Below are positions 1-7,881 of a stretch of 64,000 nucleotides of DNA, piece after piece. Positions within the stretch are counted from its first letter, which is position 1. The number at the start of each line of letters is the position of its first letter. A program made the translations under genes and the position numbers. The notes under the pieces are model-generated. The model was not told where the DNA came from, did not search any database, and worked only from the letters and a program-made list of their open reading frames with translations. Source of the DNA: Tsuneonella rigui (GTDB taxonomy: Bacteria > Pseudomonadota > Alphaproteobacteria > Sphingomonadales > Sphingomonadaceae); contig NZ_RSEL01000028.1 in NCBI RefSeq assembly GCF_003958625.1, forward strand, positions 313,669 through 377,668, given 5' to 3'.

Positions 1-1
1 G

Positions 2-184
2 CCTACAATTTGGGATGAGAACAAATCTGCAGACCTCGACAACGATGATGTGGACCGCATCGCTGAGTTAGCAGGGGTTCATCCGGCAATCGTAGCAGGA
101 CGATGGCAGCGAGAGCACGGCGACTATCGGCGTTTTGCAAGAAGCTTGGGTCGCGGAGAAATCAGATCTCAATTTTATCGTTAA
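2..184 (+). CDS. C-terminal end of an ImmA/IrrE-like protein (partial)
   Basis: The frame starting at base 2 is open from the window edge to TAA at 182-184, giving 60 residues with no start in view. It reads AGVHPAIVAGRWQRE, then a run ending FARSLGRGEIR. This resembles the extreme C-terminus of ImmA/IrrE-type metallopeptidase proteins of HTH-peptidase gene pairs, where a helix followed by an LLGRGxVR-like motif closes the protein. The catalytic HExxH part would lie outside the window. It reads toward the mmsB relic, so the two belong to different transcription units. Confidence 0.55.
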   Translation, partial: PTIWDENKSADLDNDDVDRIAELAGVHPAIVAGRWQREHGDYRRFARSLGRGEIRSQFYR

Positions 185-253
185 AGGCTGCGTAATCGGC
201 GCCCATCGTATGGAGCCTCAACTTGATCAAATGTGTTCCAGCCTGCTACCTTT

Positions 254-616
254 TTATTGCTCAATTTCCACCTTCCGGACGGCGCTGTCTCTGAATTTGT
301 CCATTGCGGCGCACATTGCGAGATCGTTCCGCCAACCGAATTGGGTATACACATTACATATCATTTTTGGGTTCGCTGGCGGCGCATTGGTCGTCAGACG
401 CTCCCACATGGAAGAAATTGAATGGGTTGAAACGACAAGCCATGTGCCCGGGTTCACACGCAATGATGCGGGAAACTCGGCATTATTACGTCGTATGCAC
501 GCACTAAGCTCAGCATCATGCTGTGGTTCAATCATAACTACGAAAAGAGGGTTCAGCTGGCGGAGCGTGGTTCTCCCGGTCGCCCCTTTCTCACGCGATC
601 TAAACCAGCCGAACAC
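254..616 (-). CDS. hypothetical protein, 120 aa
   Basis: This is an open frame with a GTG start at 616 and TAA at 254. I do not recognise a domain. The composition (VVSTHSISSMWERL, then NPKMICNVYTQFGWRND and a charged C-terminus) is more protein-like than the overlapping plus-strand frame, which has a TTG start and a low-complexity look. No convincing Shine-Dalgarno sequence precedes the start. It sits between two gene fragments, so it may itself be a remnant or spurious. Confidence 0.3.
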   Translation of the reverse strand: MFGWFRSREKGATGRTTLRQLNPLFVVMIEPQHDAELSACIRRNNAEFPASLRVNPGTWLVVSTHSISSMWERLTTNAPPANPKMICNVYTQFGWRNDLAMCAAMDKFRDSAVRKVEIEQ

Positions 617-678
617 TTAGCTCACGCCAACGCAATGCGGCCCATGGAACATTGCGCATCCGAGACCGGCCAAGGTTC

Positions 679-1390
679 TCATCGAAGCGTCCGAATGATC
701 CCGCTGAAGTCCACGCTGCCGTTTCCCGCGCCGCCGAAGTCTTCGTACAGCGCGCGCGCCCGCCGGCCCATCGGCACGGGCGCGTCGGCGGTCTCGGCCG
801 CCTCCATCGCCAGCCGCAAGTCCTTGAGCATCCGCCCCGCCGCGAAGCCGCCCTGATAATCGTTGTCGGCCGGCGAGGTCGGGCCGACGCCGGGGACGGG
901 GCAGTAGCTCGTCATCGACCAGCACTGGCTGCTCGAGACGCTAGAGATGTCGTAGAAGGTCTGCGGATCGAGTCCCAGCTTCTGCGCCATCGCGAAGGCC
1001 TCGCAGGTGCCGAGCATGCTGATGCCGAGCAGCATGTTGTTGCAGATCTTGGCCGCCTGCCCGTTGCCCGCCGCGCCGGCGTGGATCACCGCCTTGCCCA
1101 TCGCCTGCAGGATCGGCTCCGCGCGCGCGAACGCGCTCTCGCTACCGCCGACCATGAAAGTAAGCATGCCGCCGTTGACCGCCGCGACCCCGCTGGAAAC
1201 CGGCGCATCGACCATCTCGTAGCCCGCCTTGTGCGCCTGGTCCGCCAATTGGCGCGCGGTCGCGACGTCGATCGTCGAGCAGTCGAGCAGTCGAGCAGTC
1301 GAGCAGTCGAGCAGGATCGCCCGCTGACGCATTGCCGAACACCTCTCCGGTGTACGCGCTGAGCACGATCTCGCCGTTCGGCAGCATCGA
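679..1390 (-). pseudogene. mmsB: 3-hydroxyisobutyrate dehydrogenase relic (mmsB), 5'-truncated and frameshifted
   Basis: The intact part reads as the 3-hydroxyisobutyrate dehydrogenase core of valine breakdown: CSTIDVATAR, the substrate-binding DAPVSSGVAA, the catalytic-Lys helix region GQAAKICNNMLLG, and YCPVPGVGPTSPAD to a normal C-terminus. The N-terminal NAD-binding Rossmann part with its GLGNMG loop is absent. Homology starts abruptly near 1390 with SMLPNGEIV, 21 bases from the stop of the next gene. Between VFGNASAG and AILLDCST (about 1320) the frame changes, consistent with a 2-nt deletion. A tandem repeat then adds an in-frame LLDCSTAR duplication. The DNA is visibly more GC-rich than the downstream catabolic cluster, so this looks like the broken edge of an older locus. 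It should have no activity. Confidence 0.85.
1274..1313 (-). repeat. 8-bp tandem repeat, five perfect copies, inside the mmsB relic
   Basis: On the plus strand the unit GTCGAGCA occurs five times head to tail. An intact gene encoding ILLDCSTID would need two copies. Three extra units add 24 bp, so the frame is kept and LLDCSTAR is duplicated. The form is typical of slipped-strand expansion. The nearby frameshift is a separate lesion. Confidence 0.95.
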
Positions 1391-1410
1391 CAAATTCTCG
1401 CGGCGGATGA

Positions 1411-3129
1411 TTAGTCGAGAGCGGCTGCTTGCCCATTGGTATAGCTTGGCGAGATCGCCGTGAGCACGCCCGATGCGGTATCCCGCTGGATGGCGACCCA
1501 AAGACCTTGGGCGAACCGCGCGTCCTCTTGCGCAACAGAAATAACTTCCAGTCCCGTCTCGTCGAGCACGGATTCTGGATATTCTCCCTCGACGACGCGC
1601 AGAGTGTATTCTCGCGTCTTCATGTCAGGCTGAAGCGGCGTGAGTAGTCGCGGAGCGTCAACAGCCTCGACGATTGTCATTCCGTGATCGACGACGTTGA
1701 GGACTGACATGGTCGATTGGTAGTGTAGCCCCATCCCCATAGAGGCCCATGCGATTTCGGGCCGGTCGTCCTTCAAGATGAGGCCGAGTTCGATGGGATT
1801 TGGAAGCGCTCCGCCGCGAGGCGTCGCGGCAACTAGGGGCTGCTGTACGGCTGCGGAGTCACCTATCGAAATGCCATCCACATTGATGGCGGTGCGCCCC
1901 CATATCAGACAGTTTATTGAATGACACAGCGACACCATGTTTCCCTGAGCGTCAATTGCAACAACGTCGTCTGAGTGTGTACCGATCGGCTGGAAGTGGA
2001 TCATGCCCGGACCATCCAGTCTTTCCCACAACCTGTCGGCGTGGCCTTGAGTCATGCGTACTTCATCGCTCATGTCGAAACCTGGAAATTCGGCTTCCAA
2101 TTGCTCTTTCGTTGCGTACGAGAGGCCGGCGACGGCACAGCACTTGGCGATTCTGACCAGACTGTCACCCGAAGATGACCAGTGCGGGCGCTCCGTCAAT
2201 CCAGCGGCGGTGGCCAAGTTCAAAGCCTCGACGAGGTTTATCGAGCCCTTGCACGGGCCGCTCGGGAGAGCGAGGGTACGACCATTCCGTTCGATCAGAA
2301 TGGGCTCGGACCATATGGGTCGATAACGCGCCAGATCCTCATGCGTCATCTTTCCGCCGTCCGCTTGGATTGCCGCAACACAGCGCGCCGCCCAAGCGCC
2401 GGTGTACATGTAATCGGCCCCCTCAACCGCAACCCGTCGCAATGTCTCGGCAAGCTGGGGCTGCCGGAAATGGTCCCCAGTTACGTATGGCGTGCCATCA
2501 TCCTTGAAGAAGATCGATCGTGTCGCCGGCAAGCGGCTTAGGTCTTCTTTGCGCAGCTCGATGTAGCGGGCTAGCGTGCCGAAAACGGTGAACCCCTCCT
2601 CTGCAAGCTCGATCGCAGGCTCAAACAAGCGGCGGAACGGCAATCTACCGTGGCGACGATGTGCTTCTTCTAGGCCCCGCATGAAGCCGCCGACGAGCGC
2701 GGTGCGCCCGGACGGCTCTCCCAAGGCCATCATGTCGGTGATCGAACTGCTGGCGCCCCTGCGCTCGCCCGGAATGGTCAACGGGTCATCTTCGCCCAGA
2801 ACGGTATTCCAGCTGGCGCTCATCGAGGATGCTTCGCCCTTTTCAGCATCGAAATGCATAAGTTGAAGGATGCCGAAGAAGCTGGTGACAGCGCCACCTC
2901 CTAGTACAATCTGGGTGAGGGCAGTGGTGAGCGCGGCATCCATCGCGGAACCGCCTTGCTTTAGAGCCTCCAATCCTGCGCGGGTCGCGACTGCATTGAT
3001 CGCGGTAGCTATGGCGCCACCATACCCTTGGGCCACCGGATTCCCGGGCAAAGGGGCATGTTGAATTGCCCACCAATGCTCGCGCTCCGCCTCCGGCCAA
3101 CCGCTTGGAGCCAATGTTTTGTTCGTCAT
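1411..3129 (-). CDS. gamma-glutamyltransferase-family enzyme (572 aa)
   Basis: The protein belongs to the Ntn-hydrolase gamma-glutamyltransferase family, which cleaves gamma-glutamyl amides after self-processing. The N-terminal part has ATAINAVATRAGLEALKQGGSAMDAA, the family start motif. The expected nucleophile is T384 in GTHSDDVVAIDAQGN, and the small-subunit pattern continues through NPIELGLILKDDRPEIAWASMG and DAPRLL. No signal peptide is visible, whereas classical family members are periplasmic, so a cytoplasmic role on an imported substrate is likely. The next gene upstream on the same strand is the amidohydrolase, 165 bp away. The exact substrate (gamma-glutamyl peptide, amide or acyl amino acid) cannot be read from sequence. 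Confidence 0.85.
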   Translation of the reverse strand: MTNKTLAPSGWPEAEREHWWAIQHAPLPGNPVAQGYGGAIATAINAVATRAGLEALKQGGSAMDAALTTALTQIVLGGGAVTSFFGILQLMHFDAEKGEASSMSASWNTVLGEDDPLTIPGERRGASSSITDMMALGEPSGRTALVGGFMRGLEEAHRRHGRLPFRRLFEPAIELAEEGFTVFGTLARYIELRKEDLSRLPATRSIFFKDDGTPYVTGDHFRQPQLAETLRRVAVEGADYMYTGAWAARCVAAIQADGGKMTHEDLARYRPIWSEPILIERNGRTLALPSGPCKGSINLVEALNLATAAGLTERPHWSSSGDSLVRIAKCCAVAGLSYATKEQLEAEFPGFDMSDEVRMTQGHADRLWERLDGPGMIHFQPIGTHSDDVVAIDAQGNMVSLCHSINCLIWGRTAINVDGISIGDSAAVQQPLVAATPRGGALPNPIELGLILKDDRPEIAWASMGMGLHYQSTMSVLNVVDHGMTIVEAVDAPRLLTPLQPDMKTREYTLRVVEGEYPESVLDETGLEVISVAQEDARFAQGLWVAIQRDTASGVLTAISPSYTNGQAAALD

Positions 3130-3294
3130 TTCCCAGTCCTCTCACCAAGCGGGGAAAACTTGCCAGCTTCCCGATGCAGCGTTTTTCGACGCACCAGCCA
3201 CCCAAGATTGAGCATCTCAAGCCGAGTTAGGGCACCTGCTTTTCCAGGAATCATTCTTCTACAGGCGACGTTAGTCGATGCTCGCGGGTTACAT

Positions 3295-4554
3295 TCAACC
3301 CGCAATCTGATTGAGTTCGTTCTTGAAAATCTGCCCATCCTTCAGCACGACGGGTACCTTGCGGCCGTCCTGGGCTAGCAAGCCTATGTCCGCCAGTGGG
3401 TCGCCATCCACGACAATCATGTCGGCAATCAGGCCCGTGGCAATGCGACCGATTTTATTTTCGGCTCTGAGAATTTGGGCATTGATACTTGTGGCTGATC
3501 TTAAGATTTCCAGTGGTGTCAAGACCTGGCTACGCAAGCTAAATTCGAGACATTGATGCTTGTCCAGCTGGCCGATCAGATCTGTGCCAAACCCCATTCG
3601 CACGCCTGCGCGCTTCATCCGCTCGAGAGATCCGATCGCTAGCGGCTGGATAGCGGCTAGTTTAGCTTGGGAAACGGGAGGAAAGCCGGCTTCGTGCCCG
3701 AACCTGCTCAATGCATCGATTACGGCCAACGTGGGCACGATCGAGACGTCTCGCTCAGCTGCCAGCGCGGCCGTATCATCGGTGATAAGTGTTCCATGCT
3801 CGATGCAACGAACCCCAAGCTCTATGCACCGGCGCAACGCCCCGTCCGGGTGAATGTGCGCGGTTACATAGGTGTCATGGCGCTCAACTTCGTCAACGAC
3901 CGCGCTGATCTCGTCTGCCGAGTATTGAGCAAGTTTTATGGGATCCGCTGGCGAGGCTACGCCTCCAGAGCCCATGATCTTGATGAAACTCGCACCACGA
4001 CGCAGCTCTTCGCGAACGGCGAGTCGCAAGTTTTCCGGCCCGTCCACCACCCGGGTACGATGACCCTCGAAACAACCTAGGGGGTCCTTGATCCCGCAGC
4101 CGCAGAATATCTCCTCATGGGGAAGACGTTTGTCCCCATGCCCCCCGGACTGACTTAATGCTTTGCCGCAGTAGAAAAGGCGCGGACCAGCAATCCAGCC
4201 CCGTTCAATGGCCAGGTAGAGGCCGTAGTCACCACCGCCACAATCCCGAACGGACGTAAAGCCGCGTTGCAGCGAAGCCTCGAGCATTCGCCGCGCGTGA
4301 TGCGCGACCAGCGTCATGGGCATCTTGTCCACCTTACCTGCATCGACGTCCGGGAAGTAAGCATGGATGTGCGCATCAATGAGGCCGGGCATGAGCGTTC
4401 GCCCTTGCACATCAAGGGTCACCTCAAACTCGCCAGTCGGGAGTGTATCCGCGACCTCCTTGATCAAGCCCTGCTCGACCACGACGTGTCCCAAAGATCG
4501 CTCTTCGCTAACCCCATCGAATATGAGGGCGTTCTTCAACAGCAGGCTTTTCAT
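3295..4554 (-). CDS. metal-dependent amidohydrolase, imidazolonepropionase/prolidase type (419 aa)
   Basis: A TIM-barrel amidohydrolase with the expected metal sites: H62 and H64 in LIDAHIHAYFP, the likely carbamylated K192 in FIKIMGSGG, H233/H235 in TAHIHPDG, H253 in CIEHGT and D325 in GFGTDLIG. This set is typical of the bimetallic Xaa-Pro or Xaa-Arg dipeptidase branch, so hydrolysis of a peptide or N-acyl amide bond is likely. A longer frame runs up to 4791, but its extra 79 residues do not look like this family. The ATG at 4554 starts the usual LLLKNALIFDG strand. It is divergent from the MFS gene at 5064. Confidence 0.85.
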   Translation of the reverse strand: MKSLLLKNALIFDGVSEERSLGHVVVEQGLIKEVADTLPTGEFEVTLDVQGRTLMPGLIDAHIHAYFPDVDAGKVDKMPMTLVAHHARRMLEASLQRGFTSVRDCGGGDYGLYLAIERGWIAGPRLFYCGKALSQSGGHGDKRLPHEEIFCGCGIKDPLGCFEGHRTRVVDGPENLRLAVREELRRGASFIKIMGSGGVASPADPIKLAQYSADEISAVVDEVERHDTYVTAHIHPDGALRRCIELGVRCIEHGTLITDDTAALAAERDVSIVPTLAVIDALSRFGHEAGFPPVSQAKLAAIQPLAIGSLERMKRAGVRMGFGTDLIGQLDKHQCLEFSLRSQVLTPLEILRSATSINAQILRAENKIGRIATGLIADMIVVDGDPLADIGLLAQDGRKVPVVLKDGQIFKNELNQIAG

Positions 4555-5063
4555 CGCTTTTCCCAAAATGCGGTGGCTTTGCGCTCTAATGCAGTCGCCG
4601 CAGGGTGGCGGCATCCATTCGGATCCCCCAAACGTCGGCAGACAGCCCTTGTACATTAGACATGTAATGTATCTTGTTGCAAAACCTTTCTGCCTCGCCA
4701 CGAGTCCGCGCTGCCGCGCGTTATCGAGCCTAGCCCGGCGGAGTTCCACGTGCGCCGCAGCCTCAGCGCAGCCGCACCCCTGTTGCCACATTTAGGATTA
4801 TACCTTACGTCCTTAATTTATGTCGCGTGGTCGGAACATTCCTGGAGTCGCCCCCAAATATGGCGCTCTGACATCGGTCGCCGTCCGAAAATCTGGCGGG
4901 CGTACGGAGGGGCACAGACTAGACGGGCGCCCCAGTCATGGGCTGCCCGAGCTGCAGCCGAGGTGCTTCGAACCGCTTGTTGGCCCACCCAGACGTCGAC
5001 TGGTCTTCTTTCAGATTTTGCCCCGCCCCTGATACTAAAGGCGCTGTTTATTGAGGATGTTCC
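4555..5063. other. divergent intergenic region without a gene
   Basis: This holds the promoters of the amidohydrolase (minus) and the MFS carrier (plus), and the inverted repeat at 4652-4671. The short frames here overlap on several strands and have no recognisable domain or ribosome binding site. The part near 4795-4825 is locally AT-rich. I see no RNA gene. Confidence 0.6.
4652..4671. promoter_or_regulatory. inverted repeat, possible operator for the amidohydrolase
   Basis: TACATTA (4652-4658) and TAATGTA (4665-4671) are perfect 7-bp arms with a 6-bp spacer. The site lies about 100 bp upstream of the amidohydrolase ATG in the divergent intergenic region. Its regulator is unknown; the TetR protein at 9275 is one candidate. 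I see no second copy in the window. Confidence 0.4.
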
Positions 5064-6350
5064 ATGAGTGATGAGAATGGTCAGAAGAGCAACGCCATCT
5101 ATGTAGTCGGCATCATGTCGGCCATCACCGTCATGAATTACTATGATAGAAACCTGACAAGCATTCTCGTAAATGACATTAAATCTGATCTGGATCTCAG
5201 CGACGGTCAGATAGGCGCCTTGATAGGAATGTCTTTCGCGCTCGTATATGCACTCGCGTCCGTGCCGATCGCGCGTATTGCGGATGGAGGCCGCAGGGTT
5301 AATGTTTTGGCGCTGTCGGTGGGATTTTGGTCGATTATGACTGGAATCTCCGGGGCCGCGTCAAATTTTTGGCACATGTTGCTTGCTCGTTTCGGAGTCG
5401 GCATTGGCGAAGCGGGCGGGTCTCCCACCACCCACGCGATAATCGCAGAGACAGTCAGGACCGATTGGCGCGGCCGCGCATTCGGAATTATCGGAATATC
5501 GGCGGCCGTAGGGCACATCTCTGCCCTTGCTGTCGGCGGGTATATAGGCGAGCACTACGGTTGGCGGGCCGCTTACTATGCCGCGGCCGCGCCGGGGCTG
5601 TTACTTGCTGCCGTACTGTTCCTGACCGTGCCCGAGCCACCACGAGCCGGCAGGGCGGAGGCGGGCTCGGTTCGATTCACCCAAGCATTCCGAGTTCTAC
5701 TCCGGCGTCGTGCGTTTCTGTGGTCATGCTTGGCAGTGTCAATTGGACTTATCGGCGCATTTGGCACCAATGCCTTCGTTCCAGCTTACTTAATGCGGCA
5801 ATTTCAATTAACCTCTAGCTCGGTCGGGACGACATACGCGGCCGTCGTAGGTCCCGCGACAATGGCAGGCATTTTTTCGGGAGGATTATTAGCTGATTGG
5901 CTCTTTAGGCGCGACAACAAGGCACCTTTCATTATGATCGGCTTGACGTTCATTCTGGCCTGCCCGCTAAGCCTGTCCTACCTTGCTGCAAATGACTATC
6001 GTACTGCGCTCGCTTTGGTTGCCCCTGCAACCTTCGTCAGTTGCCTTCACACAAGCGCCATGTACGCGCTGATCCAGTCCCTCTGTGGTCCGCATCTCCG
6101 GGCAACCGGGGCGGCAATATACCTCCTATTTCTCAATCTCATCGCCCAAGGTCTCGGCCCCTTGGCCGTGGGGTCTTTAAGTGACCTTTTCGCCTCGAGG
6201 TACGGGCCTCTTGGGCTCCGTTATGCCCTGATGGCCGGCGCGCTGACTTTCCTGCCTGGGGCGATCTGCATGTTCATCGCCGCAAGGACAGCTTGTGACG
6301 ATATCCGCACCGCTGAGACATCTGGAAGCCAACCACCCGGCCCCCTGTAG
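5064..6350 (+). CDS. MFS transporter, spinster-like (428 aa)
   Basis: A 12-segment major facilitator carrier of the inner membrane. The N-terminus has MNYYDRNLTSILVNDIK, then loop 2-3 motif A as ARIADGGRR, and GVGIGEAGGSPTTHAIIAE, all typical of spinster/hexuronate-like MFS proteins found beside TonB receptors in sphingomonads. The start ATG at 5064 follows GAGGATGTTCC, a good ribosome binding site. It probably carries the substrate or a breakdown product across the inner membrane. It is paralogous to the carrier at 7882. Confidence 0.85.
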   Translation: MSDENGQKSNAIYVVGIMSAITVMNYYDRNLTSILVNDIKSDLDLSDGQIGALIGMSFALVYALASVPIARIADGGRRVNVLALSVGFWSIMTGISGAASNFWHMLLARFGVGIGEAGGSPTTHAIIAETVRTDWRGRAFGIIGISAAVGHISALAVGGYIGEHYGWRAAYYAAAAPGLLLAAVLFLTVPEPPRAGRAEAGSVRFTQAFRVLLRRRAFLWSCLAVSIGLIGAFGTNAFVPAYLMRQFQLTSSSVGTTYAAVVGPATMAGIFSGGLLADWLFRRDNKAPFIMIGLTFILACPLSLSYLAANDYRTALALVAPATFVSCLHTSAMYALIQSLCGPHLRATGAAIYLLFLNLIAQGLGPLAVGSLSDLFASRYGPLGLRYALMAGALTFLPGAICMFIAARTACDDIRTAETSGSQPPGPL

Positions 6351-6732
6351 GAACCGAGCCAGAACCAGGATCGACTGGAACATTTCCCCAAAAATCCACC
6401 GTTGTAACAAAACGTAGATAGCTCTATGTCTGTGATCCGTTGCGTTGCTTAGCCCGGGCGAGCGTGCGCGAGCGTGTCCTGATGCACGAAAACGCGGTGT
6501 GGGAAGAGTGATCGCCTCGTGAAACCCGCCTTTCGATCCTTTCCCATTTCAGAGCCTGCAGCTTCTCGCCGAACCGTACAGGCGCAGGCCCGAGCCCGCC
6601 TAGGCCAAGGCGACGAACCAATCCTTCCTCTAGAAGTGCGGAACCGCCCCCATTCAGCCAGCCGTCTCGCGCCCTCAATGCGATACCTCATTTTTGTGCG
6701 CTGAGCACTCCGCGTCCGAAAGGGTTCGATGG
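6351..6732. other. intergenic region with operator A
   Basis: No gene is seen between the MFS stop and the esterase start. The one clear element is operator copy A at 6402-6439. The remaining roughly 290 bp would be an unusually long leader if transcription starts at the operator. No hairpin followed by a T-run is evident. Confidence 0.55.
6402..6439 (+). promoter_or_regulatory. operator copy A of the TetR-2 regulon
   Basis: The left half TTGTAACAAAACGTAGAT is identical over 18 bases to copy B at 17981-18018. The right half keeps CTCTATG at exactly the spacing found in copy C at 18691-18728, but its outer arm is degenerate. It lies 331 bp upstream of the esterase ATG at 6733. It is probably bound by the TetR protein at 18032. 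Confidence 0.7.
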
Positions 6733-7698
6733 ATGACACACTCAAGCAAAAGCGCTGACGGGGATCAGCGGAGCGATAACACGCACGGACACCGAGCGGT
6801 GCTCGAGCGCGCAACTCCGGAATTCTCCGACCTGTTTCTGAACACCGAGTATTTCGAGATATATTCGCGCAAAGCCGCAGCTCGATACGCGATCTGGGTG
6901 ACACTTCCGCCTGATGCAGAGAGAAGCGGCAGACACTATCCCGCAGTGTTCATGCCTGATGGCAACCTCTCGCTGCCCCTCCTGACTCCGATGAACCTGC
7001 TGGCTTACAACGACCCCATCAACCCGGTTCAAGCAGTCATCCAAATCGCCATCGGGTACCCGGGGCCGGATGCGGCAGACGCCCTGCGCATTCGGAATCG
7101 CGACTTGATACCACCAGATGAGAAGGCAAACCCGATCCACCTGTCTGCGTTCGATCGGGGCGTCGAAAACGGCGTCTATGAAGCGGCCTGGGTAGATGGT
7201 TACAAACGTCTGATGAAGAATGGTCGCGCCGACGCATTCCTCTCCTTCGTCACTGAAGAATTGTATCCGCAAATAATAGACCGATATCCGGTATCAATTG
7301 ATGCATGTGGATTTTTCGGCTATTCTTACGGCGGTCTTTTCTCAGCGTATCTTGCTCTTCAGAGGCCGCCGATGTTCAGGCGCGTTGGCGCCGGCAGCCC
7401 GGGGTTCATGACGCCCGAGTCTGTTCCACTTAGATTGCTACAAGAGCAGTCTGCAGCTGGCACGGACCACAGCGGGCGCCACCTGCACATGAGCATATGC
7501 GAGCGCGAACTGACTGTACCTTCCTCATACCAGCTGATCGCCGATGGCTTTTCGCGCTTCGTTGCCCATCAAGGAATCGAGCCGCTGCCAGGCCTCAGTT
7601 TCACGAGCGAGATCATCCCACTGGAGTCGCATGCCTCAGGCCTGTCTCCCTCATGGTTCAGCTTCTTGCGCTCCTGCTACGGCAAGGATTCAATTTGA
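6733..7698 (+). CDS. alpha/beta-hydrolase, enterochelin-esterase-like (paralogue 1, 321 aa)
   Basis: A putative esterase of the PF00756 type. The nucleophile motif is GFFGYSYGG with S198. YAIWVTLPPDAERSGRHYPAVFMPDGN is the usual first strands, and a late His lies in IIPLESHASGL. No signal peptide is seen, so it is probably cytoplasmic. ATG at 6733 follows AAAGGG; a TTG at 6694 would add 13 residues, but the ATG start aligns with the paralogue at 14642-15568. The two paralogues share long identical stretches such as GFFGYSYGGLF and RVGAGSPGFMTPESVPL. Both lie next to copies of the same operator. Ester or lactone hydrolysis is likely; the substrate is unknown. Confidence 0.85.
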   Translation: MTHSSKSADGDQRSDNTHGHRAVLERATPEFSDLFLNTEYFEIYSRKAAARYAIWVTLPPDAERSGRHYPAVFMPDGNLSLPLLTPMNLLAYNDPINPVQAVIQIAIGYPGPDAADALRIRNRDLIPPDEKANPIHLSAFDRGVENGVYEAAWVDGYKRLMKNGRADAFLSFVTEELYPQIIDRYPVSIDACGFFGYSYGGLFSAYLALQRPPMFRRVGAGSPGFMTPESVPLRLLQEQSAAGTDHSGRHLHMSICERELTVPSSYQLIADGFSRFVAHQGIEPLPGLSFTSEIIPLESHASGLSPSWFSFLRSCYGKDSI

Positions 7699-7881
7699 CC
7701 AGCGACGGGTTAGGAGGCGGTCTGCTCCCTCAACACGGTCAGAGACAAACTCCGGCCTTCGTTAAACGGCGCCCACCGCCGTTAGATGAATCCAATCGGC
7801 TCTGCAATACGGCCGACAAGCCGTGATCGAGGGATCTTGCACCACTTCGAATAGCGACACGAGTATTTCTGGAGACGTAGC

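Noticed and set aside
652..1362. 236-residue plus-strand frame
   Set aside because: It is the antisense of the mmsB relic, Arg- and His-rich with no family features.
4555..4791. N-terminal extension of the amidohydrolase
   Set aside because: The 79 extra residues are not family-like; ATG 4554 starts the usual first strand.
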